From the NCBI RefSeq assembly GCF_008304605.1, contig NZ_PIJY01000026.1:124001-188000 (forward strand): a DNA stretch of 64,000 bases, given 5' to 3'. Of this stretch, positions 1 through 8,101 are shown in pieces. This stretch comes from Oceanobacillus polygoni. GTDB lineage: Bacteria; Bacillota; Bacilli; Bacillales; Amphibacillaceae. The translations under genes were made by a program, and so were the position numbers. The first letter of the stretch is position 1; each line of letters begins with the position of its first letter. The notes below the pieces were generated by a model. That model worked only from the letters and a program-made list of their open reading frames with translations. It had not been told where the DNA came from and made no database searches.

Positions 1-232
1 CTGCGTCAATCGCATCTTTTGGTTCAGCCACTTCTAAAATCTCATTCTCCCATTTGATTTGGCCGGTATCTTTCGTATAAGCACCAGTCAAAATTTTAAT
101 AATTGTCGATTTACCCGCACCATTTTCCCCCAACAATACATGCACTTCACCTTCTTCTACTTCCAAATTAATATCATGAAGAACTTGGACACCAGAAAAG
201 GATTTACTGACGTCTTTCATTTTTAAAAGCAA
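1..232 (-). CDS. Sugar ABC transporter ATP-binding protein (N-terminal part, cut by window edge)
   Basis: Only the first 77 or so codons are inside the window. They encode the start of an ABC ATPase: MKDVSKSFSGVQVLHDINL near the N-terminus, then the Walker A motif GENGAGKST at about residues 40-48. The ILTGAYTKDTGQI stretch is typical of the first ATPase domain of RbsA/MglA-type sugar importers, which energise uptake at the inner face of the membrane. A TTG start at 230-232 fits best, because AGGAG lies 9 bases upstream; an ATG at 218-220 is the alternative. It sits downstream of inositol genes and of two LacI-type operators, so an inositol or related sugar importer is inferred. Which sugar cannot be told from this fragment. 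Confidence 0.85.
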   Translation of the reverse strand, partial: MLLKMKDVSKSFSGVQVLHDINLEVEEGEVHVLLGENGAGKSTIIKILTGAYTKDTGQIKWENEILEVAEPKDAIDA

Positions 233-370
233 AGTAAATCGCTCCTTTCCTTTTTAAATCATACTTGTACCTTCTCATTTACAGTTATATTGTTTTTCCT
301 AACTGCTAATTACTTCGTTAATACTGCGGCAATTTCTATTGCTATCTACCTAAGATTAAACTTCATATAA

Positions 371-383
371 TTTAAGCGCTTTA
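371..383. promoter_or_regulatory. LacI-type operator, copy 1
   Basis: TTTAAGCGCTTTA has the AAGCGCTT core shared by the sites in front of the inositol-cluster genes. It lies about 140 bases upstream of the ABC ATPase start and about 65 bases downstream of the probable -10 box, so a bound repressor would block transcription. The site is seen; the assignment to the LacI protein at 16.7 kb is inferred. Confidence 0.65.
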
Positions 384-432
384 CCGAATGAAAGTGTTTT
401 TAATAATTGTAGCTTACGAATCCTTTCTCGCA

Positions 433-452
433 AGAAATCGCTTACAATTATA
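433..452 (-). promoter_or_regulatory. Probable -10 box and overlapping CcpA cre site
   Basis: Read on the minus strand, positions 447-433 give TTGTAAGCGATTTCT, matching 14 of 15 positions of the cre consensus WTGNAARCGNWWWCA. It abuts TATAAT (452-447). The -35 region is poor. CcpA repression of sugar transport genes through such sites is well known; here it is inferred from sequence alone. Confidence 0.55.
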
Positions 453-529
453 CTCTTAGTTACTGAAATATAGTTCTGAATGAATAGCTTCATCATAAAG
501 AACATCTACAGTTTTAATCACCTCAATAG

Positions 530-541
530 TAAAGCGCTTAA
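530..541. promoter_or_regulatory. LacI-type operator, copy 2
   Basis: TAAAGCGCTTAA carries the same AAGCGCTT core. Its centre (535.5) is 158 bases from the centre of copy 1 (377.5), about 15 helical turns, with the probable promoter between them. That layout is compatible with a LacI-type repression loop, which is an inference. Confidence 0.6.
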
Positions 542-626
542 TCTATAATCCTATTTTATTTAAAAGTTTCTAAAAAGTCAATATTTAAATTTTTAAAATA
601 TAATTACCATTTAGATATCCGTTAGG

Positions 627-707
627 TTAGTAGCTTGATTTTATATAACGTATTTTCAACCCAGAAGAGGCTAAGGCTGTTGCCTCTCGGGCTGCGAATA
701 TCATCAT
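627..707 (-). pseudogene. Remnant of a Gfo/Idh dehydrogenase C-terminus
   Basis: A 26-codon open stretch on the minus strand ends in LKIRYIKSSY and stop. It resembles the EITRYIQSSYQ stretch near the C-terminus of the dehydrogenase encoded at 1586-2602, and the DNA around ATATCCGTTA and TAGCTTGATT is partly shared with that gene. There is no ribosome site or dinucleotide-binding part. It looks like the tail of a lost paralogue, but the stretch is short and chance similarity cannot be excluded. Confidence 0.35.
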
Positions 708-718
708 AAAGTAGTGAT

Positions 719-1522
719 CTACATTATTTTCTTCAATATATTTACATCTTTTTTAAGTAATTCTAGCGGATTTTCGTTTTCATTTGATAATGGTTTTTGA
801 TCATAATAATTTTCAATAAGAACCCAGCCTCGATACCCTTTCTCTTTTAATGCTTCCATTGTTTCGAAAAAGTTTGAATCTCCCTCGCCTAGAAGTGATC
901 CACTTATATGGCCTATGCCGTCTTTCACATGTACTTCACAAATAAAATCATAAAGCTCCCTTACCATTTCAGCTGCATTATAATCTCTATTTAAATAGTA
1001 ATTTTGAGTATCAAAGTAAAGTTTAAGGTTTTCTTTATCTACTACCTCAAAAAGTTTCTTATTTTCTTCAATGGATAGTAAATTTTCTGTCGCAATAATA
1101 ATGCCTTTCCCTTCAGCCATTTCGCAAGCTTTCACTAAACATTCTGTCGTACGATTAAAATCTTCGTCGTTCTTTATTTCGCCATCTAAAAAACTTCCAA
1201 GCATAACGATCGGAATGTGCATCGTTTCAGCTGCCTGGATAGCTTTTTCAATACCTTCCAGCACCATATCTTTTTCAGGAGTTCCATTTTCTCTAGTCAT
1301 CCCATATCGATCGAATAACCTTACAGATATAGCCGTAAAAGTAATATCATGTTCTTTTGCAAATTGCATATAAGCCTTTTGTACGTGAGAATAGGAAAGC
1401 TGAAAACCTCTTTCTGGCTCTCCAATATCTAGCTGCATTCCTTTAAAACCATAGTCTGATGCTACTTTTACTCCATATGGTCCATCCATTGGAACGGACC
1501 ATGCACAAATCCCCATTTTCAA
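719..1522 (-). CDS. Sugar phosphate isomerase/epimerase, xylose-isomerase-like TIM barrel
   Basis: The 267-residue protein has the layout of the AP-endonuclease-2/xylose-isomerase-like TIM barrels that epimerise or isomerise sugars and inososes. Probable metal ligands appear in the usual order: Glu in ATENLL (about 146), Asp in YFDTQN (about 170), His in HVKDG (about 197) and Glu in LIENYYD (about 237). The start is likely TTG at 1522, with GAAGGAAGG about 10 bases upstream; an in-frame ATG follows two codons later. It lies 63 bases after a Gfo/Idh dehydrogenase gene in the same orientation, and such pairs commonly oxidise and isomerise a polyol. A role with inositol isomers or a related sugar is inferred. 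The exact substrate is unknown. Confidence 0.8.
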   Translation of the reverse strand: MKMGICAWSVPMDGPYGVKVASDYGFKGMQLDIGEPERGFQLSYSHVQKAYMQFAKEHDITFTAISVRLFDRYGMTRENGTPEKDMVLEGIEKAIQAAETMHIPIVMLGSFLDGEIKNDEDFNRTTECLVKACEMAEGKGIIIATENLLSIEENKKLFEVVDKENLKLYFDTQNYYLNRDYNAAEMVRELYDFICEVHVKDGIGHISGSLLGEGDSNFFETMEALKEKGYRGWVLIENYYDQKPLSNENENPLELLKKDVNILKKIM

Positions 1523-1585
1523 TTGAATACATCCTTCCTTCTCCCTCTCTAATTGCTATTGTTGCATCTTTTGATGGTACCTTAT

Positions 1586-2602
1586 TCAAACTTTTAAATT
1601 GCATTTATTTGTTGGAATATCCGTTAAGCGTGAATCGTTATGCAGGGATTGATAGCTTGATTGTATATAGCGTGTTATTTCAATTGAATTTTCTGCACTG
1701 TATACTGGTTTCTCCCCTTCCAAAATACAATCATGAAAATGTTCTACTTGATTGAGATATTGATCTTCTTTAAATGTTTCATATAAGATAATATTGCCAT
1801 CCATATCTTTTACACTCACTTTACCACGCTGATTAACTGAAACATCTGGGCGGAATGATGACTCAACCAAGATGGAACCTTGTGATCCGATAATTTCATA
1901 TCGATCTATAAAAGGTAGTTCCATGGAAGCAGAAACCTCTGCTGTTCTATTTTGTTCATCAATGAAAACACAGGTTGATGATAAATCAACATTAAATTCC
2001 GGATGAATGTGACCAGTCATCGATACCTTGATTGGCTTCATTCCAATAATCTGAGTGACAGCATGCACCCCGTAACATCCTACATCCCACATCGCACCAC
2101 CACCAAGTTCTCGATTAAGTCGAATATCATTCGGGTTATCAAGCATCCAGGAAAAATTTGCTTTCAAGTGACGGAATTCACCGATAATAGTTGAATCCAA
2201 TAATTCTCTTACTCTTCTGTGTTGACTATGGAATTGATACATAAATGCTTCCATAAAAACAACATTGTTCGCATCTGCTGCTTCTTTTATTTCCAGCATA
2301 TCCTCCACTGTTAATGCAGCTGGTTTTTCAAGTAAAACATGCTTCTTAGCGTTCATCGCTTTTACAGCCCATTCTTTATGCAAGGAATTCGGGAGTGGGA
2401 TATATACTGCATCAATCGATGAATCATTTAATAGCTCTTCATAAGAATCATAGATTACAGATGTTTTAAATCGCTCAGCCTTTTCTCTGCTTCGGGATGC
2501 GACAGCTGAGACCAATGCCCGATTTGATCGCCGTATAGCTGGTACCACTTGTTCAAATGCGATATTCGCAGTGCTAAGTATCCCCCAATTTATTTCCTTC
2601 AT
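1586..2602 (-). CDS. Gfo/Idh/MocA-family oxidoreductase (sugar or diol dehydrogenase)
   Basis: This 338-residue protein has an N-terminal Rossmann fold, the EKP signature (EKPAALT, about residue 95) that holds the catalytic Lys, and a C-terminal alpha/beta substrate domain. The motif GGGAMWDVGCYGVHA resembles glucose-fructose oxidoreductase and xylose or dihydrodiol dehydrogenases, in contrast to the IHDYD/IHDFD motif of the three IolG-like proteins in the window. The start is ATG at 2602 because GGAGG lies 8 bases upstream; an upstream TTG has no such support. A LacI-type operator 28 bases ahead ties it to the inositol regulon. It probably oxidises an inositol-related sugar with NAD(P), but the substrate is not recognisable. 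Confidence 0.85.
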   Translation of the reverse strand: MKEINWGILSTANIAFEQVVPAIRRSNRALVSAVASRSREKAERFKTSVIYDSYEELLNDSSIDAVYIPLPNSLHKEWAVKAMNAKKHVLLEKPAALTVEDMLEIKEAADANNVVFMEAFMYQFHSQHRRVRELLDSTIIGEFRHLKANFSWMLDNPNDIRLNRELGGGAMWDVGCYGVHAVTQIIGMKPIKVSMTGHIHPEFNVDLSSTCVFIDEQNRTAEVSASMELPFIDRYEIIGSQGSILVESSFRPDVSVNQRGKVSVKDMDGNIILYETFKEDQYLNQVEHFHDCILEGEKPVYSAENSIEITRYIQSSYQSLHNDSRLTDIPTNKCNLKV

Positions 2603-2629
2603 AATGTTTACCTCCAATATTAATCTCAG

Positions 2630-2643
2630 ATTAAGCGCTTTAT
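2630..2643. promoter_or_regulatory. LacI-type operator before the oxidoreductase/isomerase pair
   Basis: ATTAAGCGCTTTAT lies between the transporter stop and the dehydrogenase start, 28 bases before the ATG. It shares the AAGCGCTT core with the other sites of the regulon. Confidence 0.65.
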
Positions 2644-2677
2644 TTTTATTAATTAACTAGATATTTAACTGACCTGC

Positions 2678-4108
2678 CTAAGAGCCAGTAGCAATTTTAT
2701 CTTCTTTTGTTTCAACATTTTTGTTAAGCCAAATGTCTTCTAATTCTTCTAATGATTTACCCTTTGTTTCAGGAACAAATTTCCAAACGAAGAAGAAAGC
2801 AAGAATACTGATCGTACCGTAAATAAAAAATGAACCTGCACCGAATGCTTCGTTTAACGGTGGAAAAGTAGACGATGCTGCTAAGTTCGCCCCCCAATGA
2901 AGTGTGACGGCAATAGAGATAGCTTGTCCTCTGATTTTATTTGGAAAAATTTCTGCAAGCATTACCCATGTTACAGGTCCCCAAGTCATTTGGAATATAG
3001 CAACAAAGGCCAAAATGAAAATCAACGTACTAATTCCATAAATTCCTGATAAGAAAAGTGTAGCCACTGCAAGTAGACATATAGCACATCCTGCAGAACC
3101 TATAAGTAATAAAAATTTCCTACCATAAGTATCAACATAACGCATTGCAATAAATGAAACAACAACACCTATGAGACCTACAAGGACTGTTTGAAGCATT
3201 GAAGCAGATTGCCCTGCACCAAGACTTTCAAAAATTCGTGGAGCATAATACAGGATAATATTAATCCCAATAAACTGTTGTAACATAGCAATAGCTATAC
3301 CAACAATTAAAACTGTTTTACCGTAATAGAATATATTAAAGTTTTCATTTTGAATACGCAATGTGTCCTTAATATTTTCTAGTGTTTTATAGGCTGCTTG
3401 TTTTGTACCATACAATTTTTCCAAAACATTTAATGCTCTTTTTTCCTTGTTTTTTAGTGCCAAATATCTTGGAGACTCTGGAATGAGGAACAATAGACCG
3501 AAAAATAGCACTGCTGGAACAATTTCTGAAGCAAACATATAACGCCATCCGATTTCGTGAACCCAAGCACTAGGTCTCCCCAAAGTTATTAACCAATTGA
3601 CGATATATACAACTGTCTGCCCAAATACGACTGCCATATTATACATTACTACTAATCTTCCTCTAATATGTTGAGGACTCATTTCACTAATATACACTGG
3701 GGCTATTGCCGAAGCCAAACCCACCCCGATACCACCTATTATCCGATAAATATTAAAAGTAATAAGCAAAGATACATTTGGTTCACCTACAGTAAAGAAA
3801 AACAGTTCAGGATAAGCCGAGCCAAAGGATGAAACAGCAAATAATATAGCTGCTATGATTAACGTATTGCGTCGACCGATATTATTAGACAATATCCCAG
3901 AAAATAGAGCACCTACAATACAACCAATCAATGCACTAGAAACAGTTAAGCCATGAACAAGGGAACCGAATCCTAAACTATCAACTAAATATAGTTGCAC
4001 AGATTGTTCAGCACCAGCTATTACTGCAGTATCATAACCAAAAAGCAAACCACCTAGTGATGCTACTAAAGCTACCCTGATAATAAAGAAGTTCGAATTA
4101 TTTTGCAT
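2678..4108 (-). CDS. MFS sugar porter, probable inositol:proton symporter
   Basis: The 476-residue protein has about 12 membrane segments and the sugar-porter signatures: GGLLFGYDTAVIAGA in helix 1, GRR after helix 2, PVYISEMSP and RGR near residues 145-155, PESPRYL at about 213, and PETKGKSLEEL near the C-terminus. Members such as B. subtilis IolT and the XylE group import inositol or hexoses with protons. Its place between the canonical inositol dehydrogenase and another dehydrogenase makes inositol the most likely substrate, which is inferred. The ribosome site before the ATG is weak: GAGAGAGGAAG lies about 20 bases away. No close operator was found, so it may be co-transcribed with the dehydrogenase upstream. 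Confidence 0.85.
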   Translation of the reverse strand: MQNNSNFFIIRVALVASLGGLLFGYDTAVIAGAEQSVQLYLVDSLGFGSLVHGLTVSSALIGCIVGALFSGILSNNIGRRNTLIIAAILFAVSSFGSAYPELFFFTVGEPNVSLLITFNIYRIIGGIGVGLASAIAPVYISEMSPQHIRGRLVVMYNMAVVFGQTVVYIVNWLITLGRPSAWVHEIGWRYMFASEIVPAVLFFGLLFLIPESPRYLALKNKEKRALNVLEKLYGTKQAAYKTLENIKDTLRIQNENFNIFYYGKTVLIVGIAIAMLQQFIGINIILYYAPRIFESLGAGQSASMLQTVLVGLIGVVVSFIAMRYVDTYGRKFLLLIGSAGCAICLLAVATLFLSGIYGISTLIFILAFVAIFQMTWGPVTWVMLAEIFPNKIRGQAISIAVTLHWGANLAASSTFPPLNEAFGAGSFFIYGTISILAFFFVWKFVPETKGKSLEELEDIWLNKNVETKEDKIATGS

Positions 4109-4295
4109 AATGATTGAGAAAGAATATCTTCCTCTCTCCTCACCTCAATTCATTTAATTTCTCTTCATTCGCCAGGTCATATGGGTAATTAATTATTTCC
4201 GACTCTGCCAAATTGGTGTTTTTTATTAATTAATATTCCGAATAGAAACGAATTATGGGATCTATTGTCAGCTATGGAATCAACTCTATTTTTTC

Positions 4296-5327
4296 TTATT
4301 TTATGGAAACGTAGTCCAATAGTTCAACTTGAACTGGCTTTCCAGTATCGAAAGACTCTTTGGCTGCCATGGCAATTCGTTGTGCCATAATGCCATCTTT
4401 AAACGTACATGAAACTGCTTCATCATTTTTAATCGCTTTAAAGAATTCTTTTACTTCTTTGATATAGGCATCATTGTACCTTTCTAAGAAGAAATGTAAT
4501 GGTTTATCTTCTTTTACACCTGCTTCTGATAAAAATTCGACCTTTGATTCTGTTTCATTTTTTACATTTGCTGATCCTTTTGTTCCGAATGCTTCCAGAC
4601 GTTGATCATAACCATATACAGCTTGACGACTATTATCAATAACGCCAACCGCACCATTGGCAAATTTTAATGAGATGATAGCTGTATCAATATCCCCTAA
4701 TTCGCTAACTTTCGGGTTGACTAATGCTGCGCCTTGTGCAAAGACTTCCACTACTTCGGATCCTGATATAAATCGTGCCATATCAAAATCATGAATGGTC
4801 ATGTCCATAAAAAGGCCACCAGAAGTTGATACATAATCTAAGGTAGGTGGAGCAGGATCTCTTGATGTGATTTTTAAAATATGTAAATCACCGATTTCTT
4901 TCTCTTCTACCAAGCTTTTTACTTTGCTAAAATTGTGGTCATATCTTCTATTGAATCCAATTTGGAATTTTACGCCACTCTTTTTAACTGCTTCAAAAGC
5001 TTCTAAAGTCTCTTCATCCGAAAAGCTAATTGGTTTTTCACAGAAAATATGCTTCCCTGCTGCAGCAGCTTCCTTGATGATTGTCGTATGTGTATTTGTT
5101 GGCGAACAGATCAATATCGCATCAATCTCTGGATCACTTATGATGTCTTGATAGTTCTTTGTCAGGTGCTCTGCTCCAGAGGTTTCAAACCACTCTCCCA
5201 AATGGTCGATAAAAACATCAGAAACCGTCTTCACTCGTACATTTTGTAAATTTTTAAGGTTGTTCACGTGTAATTTTCCAATTCTTCCTGCGCCGATAAC
5301 ACCAATGATGATTTCGTTTTTACTCAT
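4296..5327 (-). CDS. iolG: Inositol 2-dehydrogenase
   Basis: The 343-residue protein fits the IolG family best among the four Gfo/Idh proteins here. It has the Rossmann motif GVIGAGRIGKLH, the EKP lysine (about 97), MTIHDFDMARF with the catalytic Asp and His (about 173-177), and the DNSRQAVYGYDQRLEAFG segment that is highly conserved in inositol dehydrogenases. The reaction is oxidation of myo-inositol to 2-keto-myo-inositol with NAD. The start is ATG with GGAGG 8 bases upstream. A terminator separates it from the aldehyde dehydrogenase upstream, so it likely has its own promoter near the cre box at 5442-5456. A 17-base palindrome lies in its leader. Confidence 0.88.
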   Translation of the reverse strand: MSKNEIIIGVIGAGRIGKLHVNNLKNLQNVRVKTVSDVFIDHLGEWFETSGAEHLTKNYQDIISDPEIDAILICSPTNTHTTIIKEAAAAGKHIFCEKPISFSDEETLEAFEAVKKSGVKFQIGFNRRYDHNFSKVKSLVEEKEIGDLHILKITSRDPAPPTLDYVSTSGGLFMDMTIHDFDMARFISGSEVVEVFAQGAALVNPKVSELGDIDTAIISLKFANGAVGVIDNSRQAVYGYDQRLEAFGTKGSANVKNETESKVEFLSEAGVKEDKPLHFFLERYNDAYIKEVKEFFKAIKNDEAVSCTFKDGIMAQRIAMAAKESFDTGKPVQVELLDYVSIK

Positions 5328-5347
5328 TTCTTCATCCTCCTCTATTT

Positions 5348-5364
5348 TTTACAACTGTTGTAAA
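5348..5364. promoter_or_regulatory. 17-base perfect palindrome in the iolG leader
   Basis: TTTACAACTGTTGTAAA is a perfect palindrome about one base pair (T) in the middle, lying just upstream of the ribosome site of iolG. It differs from the AAGCGCTT operators, so a second regulator may bind here. The palindrome is seen; its role is unknown. Confidence 0.4.
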
Positions 5365-5441
5365 TTCGATTAGAAAACTTGGACATTCAATTCCATTTGA
5401 TACGTTCCAGGAGCACTAGAGCACTTCTATGGTTAGAAAAG

Positions 5442-5456
5442 TGTTAACGCTTTCTT
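5442..5456 (-). promoter_or_regulatory. CcpA cre site upstream of iolG
   Basis: Minus-strand AAGAAAGCGTTAACA matches 14 of 15 positions of WTGNAARCGNWWWCA. It lies about 115 bases before the iolG start and would place this gene under carbon catabolite control. It is also a poor match to the LacI-type operator (GTTAACGCTTTC), so either protein might use it. Confidence 0.55.
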
Positions 5457-5468
5457 AATTACTAAAGG

Positions 5469-5528
5469 AAAAGCCTCTTTAGAATAACTTCACTAAATTT
5501 CTAGCTCGGTGTTCAAAGAGGACTTTTT
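5469..5528 (-). terminator. Terminator after the aldehyde dehydrogenase gene
   Basis: The arms AAAGTCCTCTTT and AAAGAGGCTTTT (one mismatch) close a loop of about 34 bases and are followed on the minus strand by TTTTCC. It would end the transketolase/aldehyde dehydrogenase transcript before iolG. Confidence 0.6.
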
Positions 5529-5623
5529 CTCTTTCATACATGTAAACTTCAGCTTTATTCGTATTATCGTTTTCTCTATCTCTATCTCTATCTCTATTAA
5601 CCTGTCTATCTATGTCTTACAGT

Positions 5624-7051
5624 TTATTCTTCTAAATTCACCACAACTGTCACTGTTTCAACTAATTCCTGAATCGCATATGCAGGACCTTCCTTACCAT
5701 TTCCACTTTCTTTCACACCACCATAAGGCATTTGATCCGCTCGGAAACTAGACGTATCGTTAACAATCACGCCACCGACATCGAGTAAATAAGGAATTTG
5801 ATAGGACAAATTCAAGTCAGACGTATAAATACCTGCCTGTAACCCATATTTTGAGTCATTTACCAATGCAATGGCTTCTTCGATTGTTTCGTATGGAGAA
5901 ACAGAAACCACAGGGGCAAAAGCTTCTTCATCGACAACTTTCATACCTTTTTTTACATTCGTAAGAACAGTAGGATAAAAGATATTTCCTGCTCTTTTTC
6001 CACCTGTTTGAACAATGGCACCGTCTGCTACAGCTTCTTCTACCCATTGTTCGATACGAATAGCTTCTTTTTCACTAATCATAGGTCCGACATTTGTTTC
6101 TGAATCTAAAGGATTTCCTACCTTTAATCGAGAAACTTCATTGATTAATGTCTCGAGAAATGCTTCTTTAACTGTTTCATGGACAAAAACACGTTGTACC
6201 GAGATACAAACTTGACCAGCATTCACGTTTGCCATTTTCGCAACCTTTGTAGCAGCTTTTGCTACATCTGCATCATGATGAACAATAGTTGCCGAGTTAG
6301 AGCCCAATTCTAACGTTGCTTTTCGTAAACCAATCGTCTGTTGAATATGCTTTCCAACTGCAGGTGAACCCGTAAACGTATAATGAGCAATTCGCTCATC
6401 ATTTAGCAGCTGCTCGCCAACGGTGCGTCCACTTCCTACAACACACTGCACATAGCCACTCGGAACACCAGCTTCCTCTAACAACGCACATAATTTTACA
6501 GTCGTTGTTGCTGTATCTGACGCTGGTTTAATAATAATTGGATTTCCAGCAGCCAATGCTGGGCCTACTTTATGAACAACCAAATTTAATGGAAAGTTAA
6601 AAGGTGTAATTGCAGCAACAGCACCTACTGGTTTTTTCACCGTATACAGAAATCGCCCTGCCGCATTATAGTTCGGGATGATTTCACCAACTAGATTTTT
6701 TGCTTCCATTGCGGCAATTTGTAACGTAGACACGGAACGACTTACTTCCACTTTTGCATCTGTAATCGGTTTACCGCCTTCAATCGCAATCGTTTCTGCA
6801 AAGGATGCCTGATTTTGCTGCAGGAGCTCTGCTGCACGCATTAACACTTCATAGCGTTGTTCTACAGGAAAATCAATTTGCTTGTGGGCATGCACTGCTT
6901 TTTCAATCGCTCGATCAACAATTTCTTCATCTGCCAGTGCAATTTCAGCATACAGTTCACCTGTATATTTATTGTAGACTTGATGTGTGTCTTCCGTTTC
7001 AATCCATTCCCCACCAATAAATAATCTTTCTTTTAAGAAGTTACTTTGCAT
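5624..7051 (-). CDS. NAD(P)-dependent aldehyde dehydrogenase, alpha-hydroxyaldehyde type
   Basis: This 475-residue enzyme has the aldehyde dehydrogenase core: the PFNFPLN cofactor-site stretch, FTGSPAVGKH, the catalytic Glu in LELGSNS and the catalytic Cys in AGQVCISVQR (about 280). The ELGS and GQVCISVQR variants are typical of lactaldehyde, sulfolactaldehyde and non-phosphorylating glyceraldehyde-3-phosphate dehydrogenases, which oxidise alpha-hydroxyaldehydes. It does not look like CoA-acylating methylmalonate/malonate semialdehyde dehydrogenase (IolA). The start is ATG at 7051, with AGGAG 9 bases upstream. It follows the split transketolase and is closed by a terminator. If transketolase cleaves 2-deoxy-5-keto-gluconate, the C4 product 3-hydroxy-4-oxobutanoate would be an alpha-hydroxyaldehyde for this enzyme, giving malate. 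That role is a hypothesis. Confidence 0.85.
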   Translation of the reverse strand: MQSNFLKERLFIGGEWIETEDTHQVYNKYTGELYAEIALADEEIVDRAIEKAVHAHKQIDFPVEQRYEVLMRAAELLQQNQASFAETIAIEGGKPITDAKVEVSRSVSTLQIAAMEAKNLVGEIIPNYNAAGRFLYTVKKPVGAVAAITPFNFPLNLVVHKVGPALAAGNPIIIKPASDTATTTVKLCALLEEAGVPSGYVQCVVGSGRTVGEQLLNDERIAHYTFTGSPAVGKHIQQTIGLRKATLELGSNSATIVHHDADVAKAATKVAKMANVNAGQVCISVQRVFVHETVKEAFLETLINEVSRLKVGNPLDSETNVGPMISEKEAIRIEQWVEEAVADGAIVQTGGKRAGNIFYPTVLTNVKKGMKVVDEEAFAPVVSVSPYETIEEAIALVNDSKYGLQAGIYTSDLNLSYQIPYLLDVGGVIVNDTSSFRADQMPYGGVKESGNGKEGPAYAIQELVETVTVVVNLEE

Positions 7052-7094
7052 TCTTCTCAACTCCTATTATTTTATCTAGAGAAAGAGTGATTCT

Positions 7095-7128
7095 GGGCAG
7101 ACGCTTTCCAATACGCAGATGTCTGCCC
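7095..7128. other. Hairpin between transketolase and aldehyde dehydrogenase genes
   Basis: The arms GGGCAGAC (7095-7102) and GTCTGCCC (7121-7128) enclose 18 bases. No T-run follows on the minus strand, so it is more likely an mRNA-processing or stability element than a full terminator. Confidence 0.45.
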
Positions 7129-7144
7129 CTTTAATTCTTTCTTC

Positions 7145-8098
7145 TTATTTTTTCTTCAATACTTTCTTAACAGCAGCAGCAACATAATCAGAAGAAATTT
7201 CGTATTTCTGAAGCATCGCTTCATTTGGTCCAGACTCAGCATTCCGATCTCTTACACCAACGCGAACCATAGGAACTGGCTTTTCTTCGACTAACGTTTC
7301 TGCTACAGCACTTCCTAATCCACCAATGATGCTATGCTCCTCTGCCGTTACAATCGCACCAGTAGATTCTGCTGCTTTGACAATTGCTTCTTTATCCAAT
7401 GGTTTAATCGAAGGCATATGAACAACTGCAACGGAAATTCCTTCTGATTCTAATTTTTCTGCCGCTTCAAGCGAACGGCTTGTTTGCGTTCCAGTGGAAA
7501 TGATCGTCACATCTGATCCTTCTTTTAAGGTAACTGCTTTTCCAAGTTCAAACTGATAATCATCCGAAAAGATAACAGGATATGCATCACGTGCAAGTCG
7601 AATATAAACAGGGCCATCATATTGATGCGCAAATTCCATTACTTTTTCTACTTCCGTACTATCTGCTGGTGCGAGTACAACCATATTTGCTAATGTACGA
7701 AAAATAGCAATATCTTCTAAAGATTGGTGTGTTTTTCCTGTCAAACCTGTTAATAATCCACTATAGCCACCAACCATCTTTACGTTTAAATTTGGTTGAG
7801 CAATTTGTACTTGGATTTGGTCAATCGCTCGTTTAGATAGGAACGCTGCAAATGTGAACGCCCATGGTTGTAATCCTGTTGTCGCAAGACCTGATGCAAC
7901 ACTCATCATATTCTGTTCAGCAATACCCATTTGTAAAAATTTCTCTGGGTTTTCATTGGCAACAATATCAACCTTGGTCGATGTTGCCAAATCACCATCC
8001 AAAACATACACGTTTTCATCTTCTTCTGATAGTCGTAATATCGTTTTGCTTAATGCGTCTCTCATCGTCTCTTTTTTTGTTGATAAGATAGTTTTCAT
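7145..8098 (-). CDS. Transketolase, C-terminal subunit (pyrimidine-binding and C-terminal domains)
   Basis: The 317-residue protein is the second half of a split transketolase. It carries the pyrimidine-binding domain with the catalytic Glu in MGIAEQNMMS (about residue 58), the GKTHQSLED segment, YIRLARDAYPV, and a C-terminal domain ending in transketolase-like sequence. It needs the N-terminal subunit encoded just upstream (3 bases between the genes) to build the thiamine-diphosphate site. The ATG has GGAGG 9 bases upstream. Split transketolases move two-carbon ketol groups between sugars; in sulfoglycolysis a dedicated two-subunit transketolase is known to act on a non-standard ketose. Membership of the LacI-operator regulon suggests a similar dedicated role in inositol breakdown here, which is inferred. 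Confidence 0.9.
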   Translation of the reverse strand: MKTILSTKKETMRDALSKTILRLSEEDENVYVLDGDLATSTKVDIVANENPEKFLQMGIAEQNMMSVASGLATTGLQPWAFTFAAFLSKRAIDQIQVQIAQPNLNVKMVGGYSGLLTGLTGKTHQSLEDIAIFRTLANMVVLAPADSTEVEKVMEFAHQYDGPVYIRLARDAYPVIFSDDYQFELGKAVTLKEGSDVTIISTGTQTSRSLEAAEKLESEGISVAVVHMPSIKPLDKEAIVKAAESTGAIVTAEEHSIIGGLGSAVAETLVEEKPVPMVRVGVRDRNAESGPNEAMLQKYEISSDYVAAAVKKVLKKK

Positions 8099-8101
8099 TT
8101 G

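Larger units (their letters stand above)
233..718. other. Regulatory gap upstream of the ABC transporter gene
   Basis: This 486-base gap holds two LacI-type operators (371-383 and 530-541) on either side of a likely promoter and cre box (433-452), plus a short remnant of a Gfo/Idh-type reading frame (627-707). A hairpin with arms AGAGGC (666-671) and GCCTCT (682-687) lies just after the stop of the isomerase gene; it has no T-run, so it is a weak terminator at best. No intact gene was seen. Confidence 0.6.

Noticed and set aside
5560-5610. Run of CTCTAT repeats after the aldehyde dehydrogenase gene as a functional element
   Set aside because: It is a short simple repeat (about six units) in a non-coding tail with no signal of function beyond slippage.
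5624-7051. The aldehyde dehydrogenase as IolA (malonate semialdehyde dehydrogenase)
   Set aside because: Its GQVCISVQR and ELGS motifs fit alpha-hydroxyaldehyde dehydrogenases, not the CoA-acylating group.
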